NCBI GenBank assembly: GCA_032871835.1
Contig: CM065296.1
Coordinates: 8,690,001-8,754,000 of the forward strand
Direction of reading: 5' to 3'
Length of the DNA: 64,000 bases
Source of the DNA: Dipteronia dyeriana
Taxonomy: Eukaryota > Streptophyta > Magnoliopsida > Sapindales > Sapindaceae
The notes beneath the pieces were generated by a model. The model saw only the letters and a program-made list of their open reading frames with translations, did no database searches and had not been told where the DNA came from. Positions 11,831 to 23,615 of this stretch are shown here, piece by piece. Made by a program: the position numbers and the translations under genes. Position 1 is the stretch's first letter; each line of letters starts with the position of its first letter.

Positions 11831-14023
11831 TCATGGAATGGTGTGTTTAGAAGTTTTGATCAGAGCATTTTTCTCAATGACAACATGAACATCGTTGACG
11901 GCTTTATCACCCCCATCTCCCATAGCAACAGCTTCAGCCTCCAGTCGCTCGTTCTCTTCCCACTCTTCAATCTCGGCCTTGCGATCCCATTTTGAATACT
12001 CCTCTGCAAGATACTCTTTGAAAAGGTCGACTCCTTCATTCCACATGGATTTAGCAACAATGTCCATCAGCTGATTGTTGAGATCGATAATATGTTGATC
12101 CTTCAAGGCAATCTGTTGACCCATTACTTGGATTTCTCCTTCAAGATTCACCAAGTTTCAATCCATATCAACAATTGTTTCTCGTAAGTTTGCCATCTCT
12201 TCCGCTTGCGAACACAATTTCGAGTCAACCTCCTCCTTGGATTTTCTGATTCCTTCACACTAATGCCTTAGGGAATCATTCGCCTTCTGTATTTTGGCAC
12301 CTTTATCTCGTATGGCTCCAATCCGCTGTTTCAAATATATTTGATCTTGCAAAGCCTGCGAAACAATGTACAACATCAATAAAGTAAAACACACAAAATA
12401 TTGAACAACCATATGTCATCTACACGAAAATACAAATTAGTCGCACGACGTATACATTGAAGGTGGTGAGAATGCCTTCATCGATCACCTTTTCCATCTT
12501 GGATCCTTTCAAAATCTCATTGTTTTTAGGAAAAAAGAAGTCGTCCGACTTCTGTAAATACGAACTAGGCTCCTTACGTAGACATACGTTCGAAGGAAAG
12601 GAAACCAAAGTCAAATTCAGCCTCCGATGTTCGACACTAGTGGCCACTTCTTTTGAACTCCTCACAATTGTCTTGTCCTTGACGGAGGTTTTTCTTTTCT
12701 TTTGATCACGTGGGGGTCAAACTCTGGAGATAATTCGAGTGGCAGATCGACAATGGGGGCGCAGAACGTGTCTGTCGATTTTTCCCTTTTGATTGCTTTT
12801 CTTTTGAGAGCTTCAGCCTCTTTTCTCGTGCTCTCCATAGCCTTTTTCTTTGCGGCATTCGGGTCTGGCAAATCAAACTTTATTTTTTCGATTGACTTGG
12901 TTGCGAAATGACGTTCAGCATCAGAAACAGGGGTTAAAAATTGTTTACCACTAAGCATCTTAAAACTCCCCTTAATCCAAGCATATAAAACTAAGTCTTC
13001 CAAACAAGGGTATGAGGTTTTGGCACATTCCATATAGAATGAAGCCATACGGAACTAGGCCTAAGGTTATCTTCTCCCATCATCACTTTCCAACTTCTCT
13101 ATTTCTTTGGAATCGATAAGATTTTAGTCGTACGACTTTCAACTTCACTACATTTGGGCATGTCTACTCATCTGTTAGTTCTACAAAGACAAAAAACTAA
13201 AGTCAAACGACTTGAAAAGACTACGACTACTATAACTAATCAACAATAGAAGAACTCACCATATCTGTTCTAAATCCTAGGATATGTATACTTCTCATTC
13301 CCGTAGGGACCATCGATAAGATGACCTTTGGTGAAGAAAAAAGTGTTTTTCCACCTACGGTCGTTTGTAGTAAGCTCCATGATGAGGGTTTTAACGTTAG
13401 ACCTTAGAATCAGCGAATATCGACCCTTCTCACTAAGATGTTTCTTCAAATAGTAGTTGTACAACAAGAATCTAATCTGAATCTAAAACCATATTTCTCA
13501 CGTAAAACGGTAAGACTAATTAGTATCCTCTAACTATTTGGCATCAATTGGCCATGAGCAAGCTAGAAGTAAACTAGCAGAAGACGTTCTAGTGTGGAAA
13601 CTAGGAACCTAAACCCTTGGCGAAAATTATATTCATAGAAGCATGTCCACCTAAGAATGTCCCAATCAGGTCATTCATACTCCTTAGCAGGCCTCAATTT
13701 AACGTCATCCGGAATGCCATATAACGTCTTAAAGGTGTCAATTTCTTCCCTGTAGAATATATACTCTTTTGATTTTCACCTGCTAATAAATCTAGTGATC
13801 TACCAGAGCAAAATGGTTCCCCTCTATCTACATGCTCTGATTGGTCGACCTCACGTTCAATAACCCTAACAAGCTCCATTTCAGATAGGCTCACTTCATC
13901 TAGTACAAATGAAGAGTCGACTACAGTAACTTGTCATTCAACATCTTATGAGTCAACTTTAACACCCCCATTCGATATCATTTTCAGTTGAACTAGGGGT
14001 CCAGTAACCTTTGGGCTCGACAT
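11831..14023 (-). pseudogene. Antisense gene resembling plant 'gypsy-type transposase' (Transposase_28) ORFs
   Basis: Pieces of one gene read right to left against the host element. A start at 14021-14023 gives MSSPKVTGPLVQLK. Fragments follow at 13694-13894, 13270-13467 (containing KGRYSLILRSN and DRRWKNTFFFTKGHLIDGP), 12662-13048 (Lys/Glu-rich) and 11831-12154 (a predicted coiled coil, IALKDQHIIDLNNQLMD, and an acidic EIEEWEENERLEAEA). The middle part resembles the 'transposase (putative), gypsy type' family carried antisense by some plant LTR elements; despite that name no catalytic transposase domain is evident. Stops and frameshifts divide it, and some gaps may be introns. Function unknown. 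Confidence 0.55.
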
Positions 14024-14590
14024 AACGCCGTTGTCCGACAAGATTTTTCAATTGCTGACAAATGCAAAAATGTGAGAGTCAAGCATAAACAAAAAATGAA
14101 ATCAACACCCACGGTTCTAAAGATTAACACCTAGGGTTTTTATATAGATTAAAGATCTATCATGATTCCAACGTCACGAATGAGCGATTGTCTTCAGCCG
14201 CCCAATCGATCGACTACAAGACCCATGACGATCAATACGAAAAACAGTCGAATTGAAATCTAATACTACCTAACTGGATCTAATCCATAAAAAAATGATT
14301 TTGACACTAAAATCGCAAGTATAAACACGAAGAACAACGAAAAACATCCGTAATTCCTGGGAATGTGTTCAAGGGATTACTACGTTATTCTCTATTTCTT
14401 ATAAACAAAAAAAAAAGTCTTTTTAAAGATTATTAAGTAAATAAATCGGTACATACCTTGAAAGTTACGATTTGAAGATTCGATTCGAAGGTTGCATAGA
14501 AAACGACAAGCAGAAGTCTTTTGGGAGTTTGAAAAGTTTGTGAAGATGAAGAGTTGAAGTAAAAAACTTCTTGAGGAAGTTTTTCTTTTC

Positions 14591-14599
14591 TTATATAAA
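14591..14599 (-). promoter_or_regulatory. TATA box for the antisense gene
   Basis: On the minus strand this reads GTTTATATAA. It lies about 570 bp upstream of the first ATG of the antisense gene, which leaves room for a 5' leader or leader intron. It suggests that the antisense gene has its own promoter, separate from the LTR. Inferred from sequence only. Confidence 0.45.
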
Positions 14600-14946
14600 C
14601 CACGTTTGAACTCAAGATAGACACGTGTTGTGACTTCAGTGGATATTGATTAACCAAGGTAAATAAACCATGGTTTGTTTGAAATTTAACTTATTAATAA
14701 ACGCGCCCAGATCAGAGATAACGCCAAAAATAAAAGGCCACGTCAGCCTTAGAAGGTGAAAACACTTAGATATCCTTTATTGAGTTTCCATCACATGAAG
14801 CAGTCGACATGGTGTTATAATCAGCTGAACGACATGACGAACCACCATTCGATTCGACACATGTTCGAATCTCCATGCGACTCAATTGAAAGGCCTTACA
14901 CTCTCTAACTCGGACTTTCTTCCTTTTTAGAGAGTGGGGGACAAAC

Positions 14947-15558
14947 TGTTGTAGCTAAAAATGGACATGGGCTCAAATATCGTAGCCCATTAACGATTAG
15001 AGACCTTAAGTTAGATCATGCCCAGGTTTTGGGCCGACCCGAATCAATAAAACACAAACCTCATTTTGACTTGGTCACAACCAAGATCAAGACTTTGAAT
15101 TCGATTGGGATTCAGTTGCTGATCAGGATAATCAACAACTATGAGATCCCGTAAAATCCGGCCTGGATTTTAGGGATCCTTATCAACAATTCCAACGTTC
15201 AAAAGGGATTGAGAAACCTATAAATAAAGGCTTCTTCCTATTCTTTAGTCTCTCTGATTTTTCTGGAGAACTAACGTTGTTAAGCTAGCCGAAATTTTGC
15301 TCAACTCTAAACTCCGATCACCAGAATCTATTAATCTAACCTCATTATAATCGCTCACCTATCAATAGCTCAGCCCAAGGTCATCTGAGGTTAAAACAAA
15401 ATCACCAACCCATGTTTATTCCATTTTTTTACGCTTTTTTTATTTGCTTTCATCTTGTTTGCAGGTTCAATCCGTCTGACTCGACGATCCAGTCCAAGTT
15501 GCTTAGGCCTAACTCGAATCAGATCCAATCTACATCAATTGTAGTTCGACCAACAACA
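14947..15558 (+). repeat. Right LTR of the antisense-gene element
   Basis: A 612-bp LTR preceded by the polypurine tract AGAGAGTGGGGGACAAAC and followed by target duplication ATGTA. TATA-like CCTATAAATAAAGG lies near 15219. Confidence 0.85.
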
Positions 15559-15563
15559 ATGTA

Positions 15564-17480
15564 TTATGTATTTATGTGACGGTTTATGAACGAAACAAAA
15601 AAAAAAGGAATATTATCAATTTATCATAATAACATATAACCTTTAATTGGGTTAGGTTTTTATTTGAACTTTATCTATATTTATATCCGTACACTCTATA
15701 TAAAAAAAGACAGTTAAACCATGTTTTTAATCCTTCTATTTTATTGTGGTTTTTTTTAATTCATAAAAAGACTTATATACATTTACTGTTTTCAGTATTT
15801 CCTACTTTCAATAATTGATATAGTTATGTCAAATCTATAAAAAAATAGACGGCATATATGGTATTTCATTTTTTTAGTTTAATTACAATTATTAGCACAG
15901 TACAATTACATTTACATTTTAAAAGGATTCTAAAATTACATTTTATTAAAACAATGTATAAATGAGGATATAAATGTCTTTCACATGGTATGATTAGGGA
16001 CCATTTAAAATTTTTGCAAGTAATTAATCATATGATTTTTTTTTTAAGATTCTATGATTTCTATCTCTTGACCTAGAGAAAAACTTAGGTGCAACCGATG
16101 CACCACGCTATAATATGATGGTTGTGCATCGATTCCACTTGGTGAGTGACATGTGGTAATTATTTAAAATTTAATTTTTTTATTCATTTAATCTCGTCTT
16201 CATTTCTAGAATTCTAGCTGTATCCATATTTCTGTGTCTCTCCTTTACCCTCCCATCACGACGTCAAATTGCCATCTACGGTAAGCGTCATTGTTTTCGG
16301 TCCTTGCCATCCTCCTCCGTTGACGGCCTTCATTTCCACCTGGATCCCAATTTTCCTCTGTTGTGACCTTTTACACCATACTCTAAACATAATAAATTTT
16401 TTAAATTTTCGGAAACAAAATAAAAGAGAAGTCAAATGGGTCTCATTAGAAATTGGATCTAGTATGATAAAAGAACAACTTCGTTGATTTGTAGATGAAC
16501 TTTGTTGATTTGGACCGTCTTCATCTTCGGGGGCGTACCCATGATTTTTTATTCGGGTGAGTTAAAACATATATAAAAAAAATTCAATAAAATAACATTA
16601 TATTTATTTCATTGAAATGAAGAAAATCTCATCCTTAACATTACATGAAGAACCTGATTAACCTTAACCCGATAATTGATTGTTTTTTTTTAAAGTATAA
16701 ATGTATGATTGTTTCATATGGTATCATAAAATTATGAAAGAAAAGTGGTTAAAGTAGTGCATTATAAATTATAATATAATATTAAACTGTAAATGATAAA
16801 TTGTTATCATAAAAAAAATTTATAAAAAAATAACAAAATAATAACTTGAAATTATGCATAAGAAATCTAAAGCTCTAACTTTTAAATTCGAAAAAAAAAA
16901 AATCCTAACAGCAAAATATATGAAATGAAGAACAGAATATGATTATTATTTTTTTGTTGAAAAGAATATGAATATATTTTTATATTCATTGAGATTTGTC
17001 GGAGAGAGAGAGGGTGTTGGGACCTGGTGACTGTGTATTGTTAGAGAGAGAGGGTTGTGAGTTGGTTTGACGTGTGATGTGAGACAGTGAGAGATAGATG
17101 ATGGATTTGAGATGAAAGGTAAGAAGATATAACAATAATTTTTTTTTTTTACAAATAGTTGACCCGGCTACAGTCGGGACAACCCTCCATTACAGTCCTC
17201 CCTTGTTCATCTTCGTTAGTGATGTAATTTCTGCAGTTTAATAATTTTTTTTAAAGATGAAGTCTACTAGATTTGGTTTTCCTTAAAAACAAAAGTTAGG
17301 ATGAAGCAAACCAACGTTATTTGATGAGATGATTTGTGTAATTTTTGCAATGATACTGATCTTCATATTCATTCTTCCCTGTTTCAGCCATACCTAAATA
17401 AATTCTGAGGCAATTTTTATTTATTTATTTTTTTCATTCTGAGGCAATTAATCAACTAGCAGAGGTGGTTTTGTATTACT
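15564..17480. other. AT-rich intergenic DNA with a small hairpin repeat
   Basis: No gene is recognised. At about 16080-16140 there is a foldback with AAAAACTTAGGTGCAACCG and GATGCACCACG opposite GGTTGTGCATCGATTCC. Related hairpins occur at 26563-26662 and 33855-33912. GAGAGAG runs occur near 17000-17060, and an imperfect palindrome GTTGACCCGGCT/AGTCGGGACAAC lies at 17158-17184. Confidence 0.5.
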
Positions 17481-17481
17481 C

Positions 17482-17767
17482 TTGAAACAAAAAAAAAAAA
17501 AAGGAAAGGAAGAGGTTTATGTGTCATTCTTCAGAGTTTGTCAGCAGGACAAGGAAGAGGTTCTGATAGATCTTGGATGCCAGTGCCGAGGTGGTCTTGC
17601 TAAAGCCCACCGCTCATGCATAGACACTTGGTTTCGAACAAGGGGATCAAATAGATGCGAGATATGCCAGTAATCTTTTTGTTAAATTTATTCATGATTT
17701 AGAGTTAGCCTTGCTCTGATACTAATATGATCAGTGTAAATGTACTGCCTCCAGAATCACAGCCAAG
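17482..17767 (+). pseudogene. RING-CH (RINGv) finger gene fragment, two exons
   Basis: The first exon encodes RVCQQDKEE, then LGCQCRGGLAKAHRSCIDTW and RTRGSNRCEIC. This is the Cys/His core of a RING-CH zinc finger (membrane-associated E3 ligase type, which transfers ubiquitin). The expected first Cys of the finger is Phe here (FFRVCQ). A GT donor in CCA|GTAATC (about 17671) and an AG acceptor at about 17734 join it to VNVLPPESQPS, which matches the segment following the finger in plant RING-CH proteins. The transmembrane part expected next is absent. It is therefore a truncated fragment with its intron retained, not a retrocopy. Confidence 0.7.
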
Positions 17768-17897
17768 TGTAGGTATTCTGTGTCTGGTCTTGAAGAAAAG
17801 AGCGACCGCAGTGGCGAATGCGAAGGGAAAAAGGTAGGAATTGAGTGCACAAGATGTTGCAATGATGATACAGCATAACTTCAGAGAATACATGACT

Positions 17898-18383
17898 TAG
17901 TGGTGTAAAGATGGGCCGGCCCGTTTGGCCTGCCAAGGAAGGCAGGCCGTGCCTAGTACGGCCCGTCTGGAGGCGTGCCGTGCCAGGCACGGCCCATAAT
18001 TACAGGCCGTGCCGGGCCTCCAACTGAGGCACGCCTTGCCTGCCTGGCTCGGCACGCCTGGCCGGTGTGCCAGGCCCGACCGTCGACACGGTGGGCCCAG
18101 TTATATATATATATATAAATTATATTATTAATATTTTAAAATAATAATAATAATAAATAACGTGGGCCGGCCCGTTTGGCCCGCCTAGCCGGGCAAACGG
18201 GCCAGCACGGCCTGCCATGGACGTGCCCATGTGCCGTGCCGGGCTCTGTTTTCCAAAACAGGTCGGGCCTGGCACGGCACGCCCAATGGGCATGGCGTGC
18301 CAGGCCCGGCCTGTTTAGGAACACAGGCACGGCAGGCCGTGCCCAAACAGGCTGGCCCGGCCCGGCCCAAACTTACAACTCTA
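17898..18383. mobile_element. GC-rich hAT MITE (486 bp) with perfect 8-bp TSD
   Basis: The ends are TAGTGGTGTAAAGATGGGCC on the left and, read on the minus strand, TAGAGTTGTAAGTTTGGGCC on the right. An exact 8-bp target duplication, ACATGACT, flanks it (17890-17897 and 18384-18391), which is diagnostic of the hAT superfamily. The body is full of GGCCCG/CGGGCC palindromic words and has a short AT-rich centre (18103-18160). No transposase is present. Long GC-rich reading frames inside it are artefacts. The exact duplication suggests a relatively recent insertion. Confidence 0.9.
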
Positions 18384-18895
18384 ACATGACTCGCCGATCA
18401 CAGTTCGTTCGATCACCGTGTGAGTTGGCGGTTGCTAAGGCCAAGTCGAGAGAAATCAAAGCTTTGTTTAATAACTATCCATAGCGTCGCTGCATTGCTC
18501 GTGATACAGAGGAGCGCCGGCGCTTCTCTAAGAGAATCATCGTCCTCCTCCTTGCTAATGACGCTATAGAAGTAATATTGCAATATTAGAAATATATTGG
18601 TTGTTAAAGAATTTGAATTAATTTCCAGTTTGATATATTGGAATTGGTTTATAATATGTGGGGTGTGATTTAGGCTTGTGATTTTATGGTTTGGGCATCC
18701 AAAAGGTTGATGCAAAATGAGCTAGACGCAATGCTTGATGTGGTAGAGCCAAGACAAGGAAAACTGGGTTCATGGGGAGAAGGAAGTTTAATCTCCCTGG
18801 AGGTTGCAGTAATCAAAATGAAATTGAAGCTGGTGTGGCAGAGGTGGTCCAAATGCTTGATCAAGCAGACAAGTATGATATTTTTGTTTTGATCT
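18384..18895 (+). pseudogene. Unidentified exon-like coding fragments
   Basis: Directly after the MITE, one frame reads TRRSQFVRSPCELAVAKAKS, then KALFNNYP, a stop at 18481, and RRCIARDTEERRRFSKRI. A second piece starting near 18674 reads DFMVWASKRLMQNELDAMLD and, after a frame change, GRRKFNLPGG and GVAEVVQMLDQAD. The composition (basic, helical) and intron-like gaps look like real exons of a host gene, but I do not recognise it. Removing the MITE restores the frame REYMTRRSQ, so the MITE landed within or beside this sequence. Stops suggest a pseudogene. Confidence 0.35.
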
Positions 18896-19732
18896 GATTG
18901 TGTATTCACTACCATGTTTATGTTTTAATGTTTGACTCTTTGAAGTTTGGGAGTTGGTAGTCAAAATCAAAGGTGGTGAGGAATATAAAGTAGATACAAT
19001 GCCAATCTCCAATTTATATATATATCTGTAGTTTCATAGGATCTGAAATCTAAAGGAACTTTCTCTAGCCTTAGAGAAAATGTATAATTCTGAACACCAA
19101 TGATGGAAAGCATAAAATAAATCACTGCAAATTTGATTCAATTAAGAGGATAAAACCATATTATATAAAGTTAGTAAAGAATGAACCTTGGTTACCCGGG
19201 AGATTACATTAGCTAATAATGTTTGCCTGGGAATGGTGAATCTATATATCTAAATAAAACGTGTAATTATTCGTTCTCGTTTCTCTAAGGAATTGATAAT
19301 ATCTGTAGTAACCTTCTCTTTGAGTCTTAGCTTTCAGTATTGAGAAGTTGCGATGATTCATGACTATATTTTCTACCAAAGTGGTTGTCTTTGCTTTACT
19401 ATTACTTTTGCTTTTTAAGCCCTATTGTTTATGGGTGCTTTAATTGCTAATTTGCTACTAGACATGAAATTTTGTAATTTATGAGAAGTAAGTGATTATG
19501 GGTTTTAATTTTATTTTTTGAATGAAAACGATTAGAATCAAAAGTTCAAAATTATGATATGTGTCGAAAATTAAAGCATGTCTATTGATTTTAGTGCACA
19601 AATGAATTATGTCGATAAGGATGGTGGTATTTCGGGCTCACGGGATGATACAAACATGTTAGATGGACACAGCAAGTATCAGTATGTGACACCATCAAGT
19701 TCTGGTCGTCGAAGGATTAAGTTGCAAAACTG

Positions 19733-19975
19733 TTGGTGATGCCATTGTGCCGCTTCAAAAATGAGGGCATTACAATTATGAAGAATGATGAGAGATTTTC
19801 AATAAGCAGATGCATTAAAGTTGTGGATGAGATGCAAGGCGTTGATCAACGAATTTACTTTCTTGCCTTGGACTTATTTGAGAACCCAAATGCCAGGGAA
19901 ATCGTTATATCTCTTAAGAGGGAGAAACAGTTGCTATGGTTCAGGGCAAGTGTAGTGTTTCCTACGGTTGAATAG
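19733..19975 (+). pseudogene. C-terminal fragment resembling MYB/SANT-like proteins
   Basis: The frame contains SRCIKVVDEMQGVDQRIYFL then ALDLFENPNAREIVISLKRE and ends in LLWFR. This pattern (CIxVLxEMxGV, ALDLFxxPxxREIF, LKxxKRLxWL) resembles the C-terminal tail of plant MYB/SANT-like proteins such as the L10-interacting MYB-domain group, several of which derive from Harbinger accessory proteins. The DNA-binding N-terminal part is not seen. A related upstream piece may be at 19640-19735 (VTPSSSGRRRIKLQN). The family call is an inference from memory of the motif. Confidence 0.35.
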
Positions 19976-20170
19976 TTCAACTAACATAATCATTGTGTAC
20001 TTTTTTAGTTATGAACCTATGGTCATGGTCTATGTGAATATGTGATCATTGTACAACAGAGGAACTCTTACAATTGTAATTAGTTGACTGTTTGATGGTT
20101 GTTGCACTAGCTTACTGATTTCAAATGATAAGTAGAGGTTCCGCTTTTCATTTCTCTGTTATTGTTGTCA

Positions 20171-20208
<38 letters not shown>

Positions 20209-23200
20209 TTATAAACGGTTTATTATTTCTTATTTCTTATTTTTGAATCATAAAAGCTTTATTAAAGAGCTTTAAGGAGTGACTGAGTGACCCACTGTTT
20301 ATATCATTATTTAGTTTTGCTTTGTTATACATATTGCATTTAATTTTATGGTTTTACACGACCATAAGCCTTTACTCACAGGGTTTAGAATTTTGCTTAC
20401 TTTAGACCATATAACTAACTTTCTTTAACAAATAAAACTGCACTGTTAAAATTTTTCATTTATATGTTTGACCAAAATCATAATCTCAATTTCAATCTCG
20501 TTAATACCGATTGATTAATAGAAATTGTCAAAATACCATGTACGACTTTTTTATCATATCAGTCGATCACTTGTTTTTTTTTTTTTTTTTACAATATTTG
20601 TGATAACTTGTGATTAATTCAGTATTAGTTCACAATATTTGGTTCAGTATTAATTCAGTATTTCTTATCTTAATTCTTTTTTATATTATATCTTAAGTTT
20701 ACTATTAAAGTGTTTATATTTTGGTGTTATTTGTAAGTTTATGTTAATTTAAATTATGTTTTGATAAAAGCTATTAGGAACTGTTGGAAGTTTATAGGTT
20801 ATGTGTATTTCAAAGGTGTATTAAAGTTTATTAATGATCATATATAGTTTTAAGAAAAAAAAAATAGTCAATTGTTTGTATATACACGATTTTAAGCTTA
20901 ATTTCAGTTTTATTGGATTTGTTTAAAAAAATTTGAAATTGATGTTTGTTAAATTTTACTTCACTTGAGAGTGAAATAGGTTAATTTTTATGAATTTTTA
21001 TAGAGAAACTGTGTACTTTTTTTTAACCTGATTGAATCCTTAGTGTATTGTGAGTGTTTCTCTGCTTTCCAATATAACATGGACTTATGATATATAACAG
21101 CAAGACACTATAATTAGAAAATAATGTTGGGAAAAAAAAATTATATGGACAAAAAGCATGTTATTTTGGGTGTTAAAGTATATAATGTTGATGTCATACC
21201 TTTTTGTTTCACAAGTAATGATGTAAATATTAAAGCATCTCATTTTGAATTTTGATTTTGCATTACTAAAATCTTCTCATGGTAAAATTGGCCTCTGATG
21301 TTTTGTTTTCACTTTAATGATTGGAATTCTTTTTATGTCCATTGTTGAGAATAATGCTAGAGAGATTATAATGTAGAACAAGTGATTGAGTCCTACTTGA
21401 TTTTGTGGGACCATCCTAAATCCAATAGTAAATGAATTTAATTGAAGGAAATAGACGAGATCTTCTGAAAAGTGTTGAGGCACGACCTTTTTCGGTCAAA
21501 TTCCATCATTTAGGCCCCAAAATCGCAGTTCTTTTCTTTTTGGGAAATTTTCTTTGTAGTCATAAGTTAACTTTGACAAGCCATAATCGCTTACCGTTAA
21601 TTCCGGTTTGTTTATGATCGTTAATATATTTTATTTCCACAACTTTCGTGATTTTCGCTATTTTTGACAGTTTTCACTATTTTTTACAGCTTTTGATATG
21701 TAATCCCGTTTTTTATCCAACAAGGATTCGAGTTAGGTTTTTTTATATTTTAAATAGCATTGTAAGCCAAAGGCTCGTTAGCTTTTATTCAATAAAATTT
21801 TAAAAGATATCTCATTTATTTCTGATAGATTCCAATTTTCACATAATATAGACGTCGGTCTATTTTCTTTTACGTTTTCACTGCGTCAGATTATGTTATG
21901 GATTTCTTATTCTATTTATTGGTGTGAGATCCATTTCTTAGAAAAAGATCAAATTAAGTATACTTATTATATTCTACATAATGTTTTGTTGCAGGTTGGA
22001 TATGTCTTTATGTTCAAAATGCAAAATATTCTAATTAGTGTAATTTATGAGCAGATCGAATTTTTATCAAGTTTTTTTTTTATGTTTTGATAATATCCCT
22101 TTGTTAATAAAAAGCTAGAGGTAATGATATGTACTGGACCCAAATCGATAGATATTTGGATTGATAATTATTTTATATTGTAAAATGAGATGGGGGATGA
22201 AAATATTATTTTCTATGTATTTAATGGCCTAAAAAGAAATAAAAAATAATATAGAGGTATAAATGTAATTTGTCATACAACTTATGAATTAGATATACAA
22301 GTGACGTCCGTAAAGTGAAGGAGAGAAAAAATATTTTTAAAAAAGTGTAGATATACATGTGACGTCTCTAAAGTGAAAGAAAAAAATATATTAAAAAAAG
22401 TGATTGAGTGCTAGCGGTGGATTCATCTGATAAGGAAGAAGAATAAAAAAAATGAAAAAACAGAGGAGATACAATTGTGCAATGAAGAGAGAAAAATAGA
22501 GACACCATAAGGTTACCGAACAAAATCCGATTTCACTTCAGCTTTTACAAGTGAGTTTTTATATATAGATTAATATTTGTTAAATGTTAGGTCACTAGAA
22601 AGTGAAATAATTTTGCTTTCTATGAATTTTTAGGTACTTAATTGTTTTGATTGTGTGATTGATAACTGTGTTGAAAAAAAAATTAGGCTGTAATGTAATT
22701 TGTTGTTGATTTTGAGCTTAATTTGAGTTTTACTGGATTCTTTTATAAAATTTTAACTGTTTCGATTGTGTTGTTTTTTATTAAAGTTTATATTTTTAGT
22801 GATGTTTTTTTTTTCTGCAGAATGATGTTTGTTAAATTTAGCTTATTTGAGAGTAATTTGTAGGAATTGGTTAAAATTTCTATTATTATTTTTTCCTAAA
22901 GTTTTTAAACGGCTTCAGAAAGGTTGTATCAAAGACAAACAACCTATGTAAGCATGTCTTGGTAAATTGGTTAGGTAACCCATCTATTCAATTACATTGA
23001 CTGAGTTATTGAAAAGTTGAAGAAAATGATTCAAATTAATAAGTCTTCCAATGAATGAGCTTTACAATTTTATATCAATTAACAATGTAAAACTTTACTA
23101 TATTCATATATTTATATATTTATTATTTTCTTGTTTTGCAATGATATGATTCAGTTATTGATATGAGCACATGTCAAAACCTAGTAAATACAAACATGAT

Positions 23201-23255
23201 GATTTTATTTTTGAAAGCATGGAATACGACAATTTCAATAATGTTAAAAAGTATA
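19976..23255. other. AT-rich intergenic DNA
   Basis: No gene is recognised. Around 21475-21850 the sequence has LTR-like features: a TGTTGAGGC start, a decayed AAATAGCATTGTAAGCC block, an AATAAA signal (TTCAATAAAAT near 21790) and a TTTTCACA end. I found no matching target duplication, so a solo LTR is only possible. At about 22285-22405 a roughly 62-bp unit containing GTGACGTC and AAAGTGAA is tandemly duplicated. Three short stretches (20940, 22570, 22825) share GTTTGTTAAATTT and nearby words, indicating dispersed copies of one repeat. Confidence 0.45.
20169..20212. repeat. (ATT)n microsatellite
   Basis: About 13 uninterrupted TTA/ATT units. Confidence 0.9.
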
Positions 23256-23259
23256 CTTA

Positions 23260-23400
23260 GGGCATCTCTAACCCGAATAGTGTCTTTGGTGCAAAATTTG
23301 CACTAAAATAGTGCAACTGTTGCACTATTTTACTATTCCATCTCCAACCCACTGCACCAAACTTTACATTAAAGAGAATATTCCCCATAATATTCCCTTT
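23260..23400. mobile_element. Harbinger/Tourist-type terminus
   Basis: GGGCATCTCTAACCCGAATAG follows TTA at 23257-23259, as expected for a PIF/Harbinger end with its 3-bp TWA target site. Inverted words (AATAGTGCAACTGTTGCACTATT) lie just inside. The partner end was not found. It is 3' of the transposase fragment at 23616-23880 and may be the same element. Confidence 0.55.
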
Positions 23401-23615
23401 CTTTCCTTTTTTTTTTAATATTTCTACACAATTAACATTTCACCCCATAATTAACATAATATTACAATATAATAAGAAAATGTGAAATTAATACATAAAA
23501 AGAAATTAAAATGATTAGGTTAAATTTTGCATTTATTATTGAAATAACTTGAACATTACACTTCAGGAAATATAAAAGAAAAAAAATAAAAATAAAAGTA
23601 CATATTGATCATCAT

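Larger units (their letters stand above)
7547..15558 (+). mobile_element. Non-autonomous LTR retrotransposon with antisense gene
   Basis: The LTRs are 7547-8159 and 14947-15558, each starting TGT..GTAGC and ending CCAACAACA. They are flanked by a perfect 5-bp target duplication, ATGTA (7542-7546 and 15559-15563). A primer-binding site containing TTTGGCGCC follows the left LTR and a polypurine tract (AGAGAGTGGGGGACAAAC) precedes the right one, so the element is oriented plus. After removing the gypsy insertion at 8173-11703, the interior is only about 3.25 kb. It has no sense-strand gag or pol, only an antisense gene (11831-14023). It therefore resembles the LARD class and would depend on another element's enzymes. 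Confidence 0.85.

Noticed and set aside
18136..18370. Arg/Ala/Gly-rich frames on both strands inside the GC-rich MITE
   Set aside because: They lie wholly within a non-coding hAT MITE and reflect GGCCCG palindromes.
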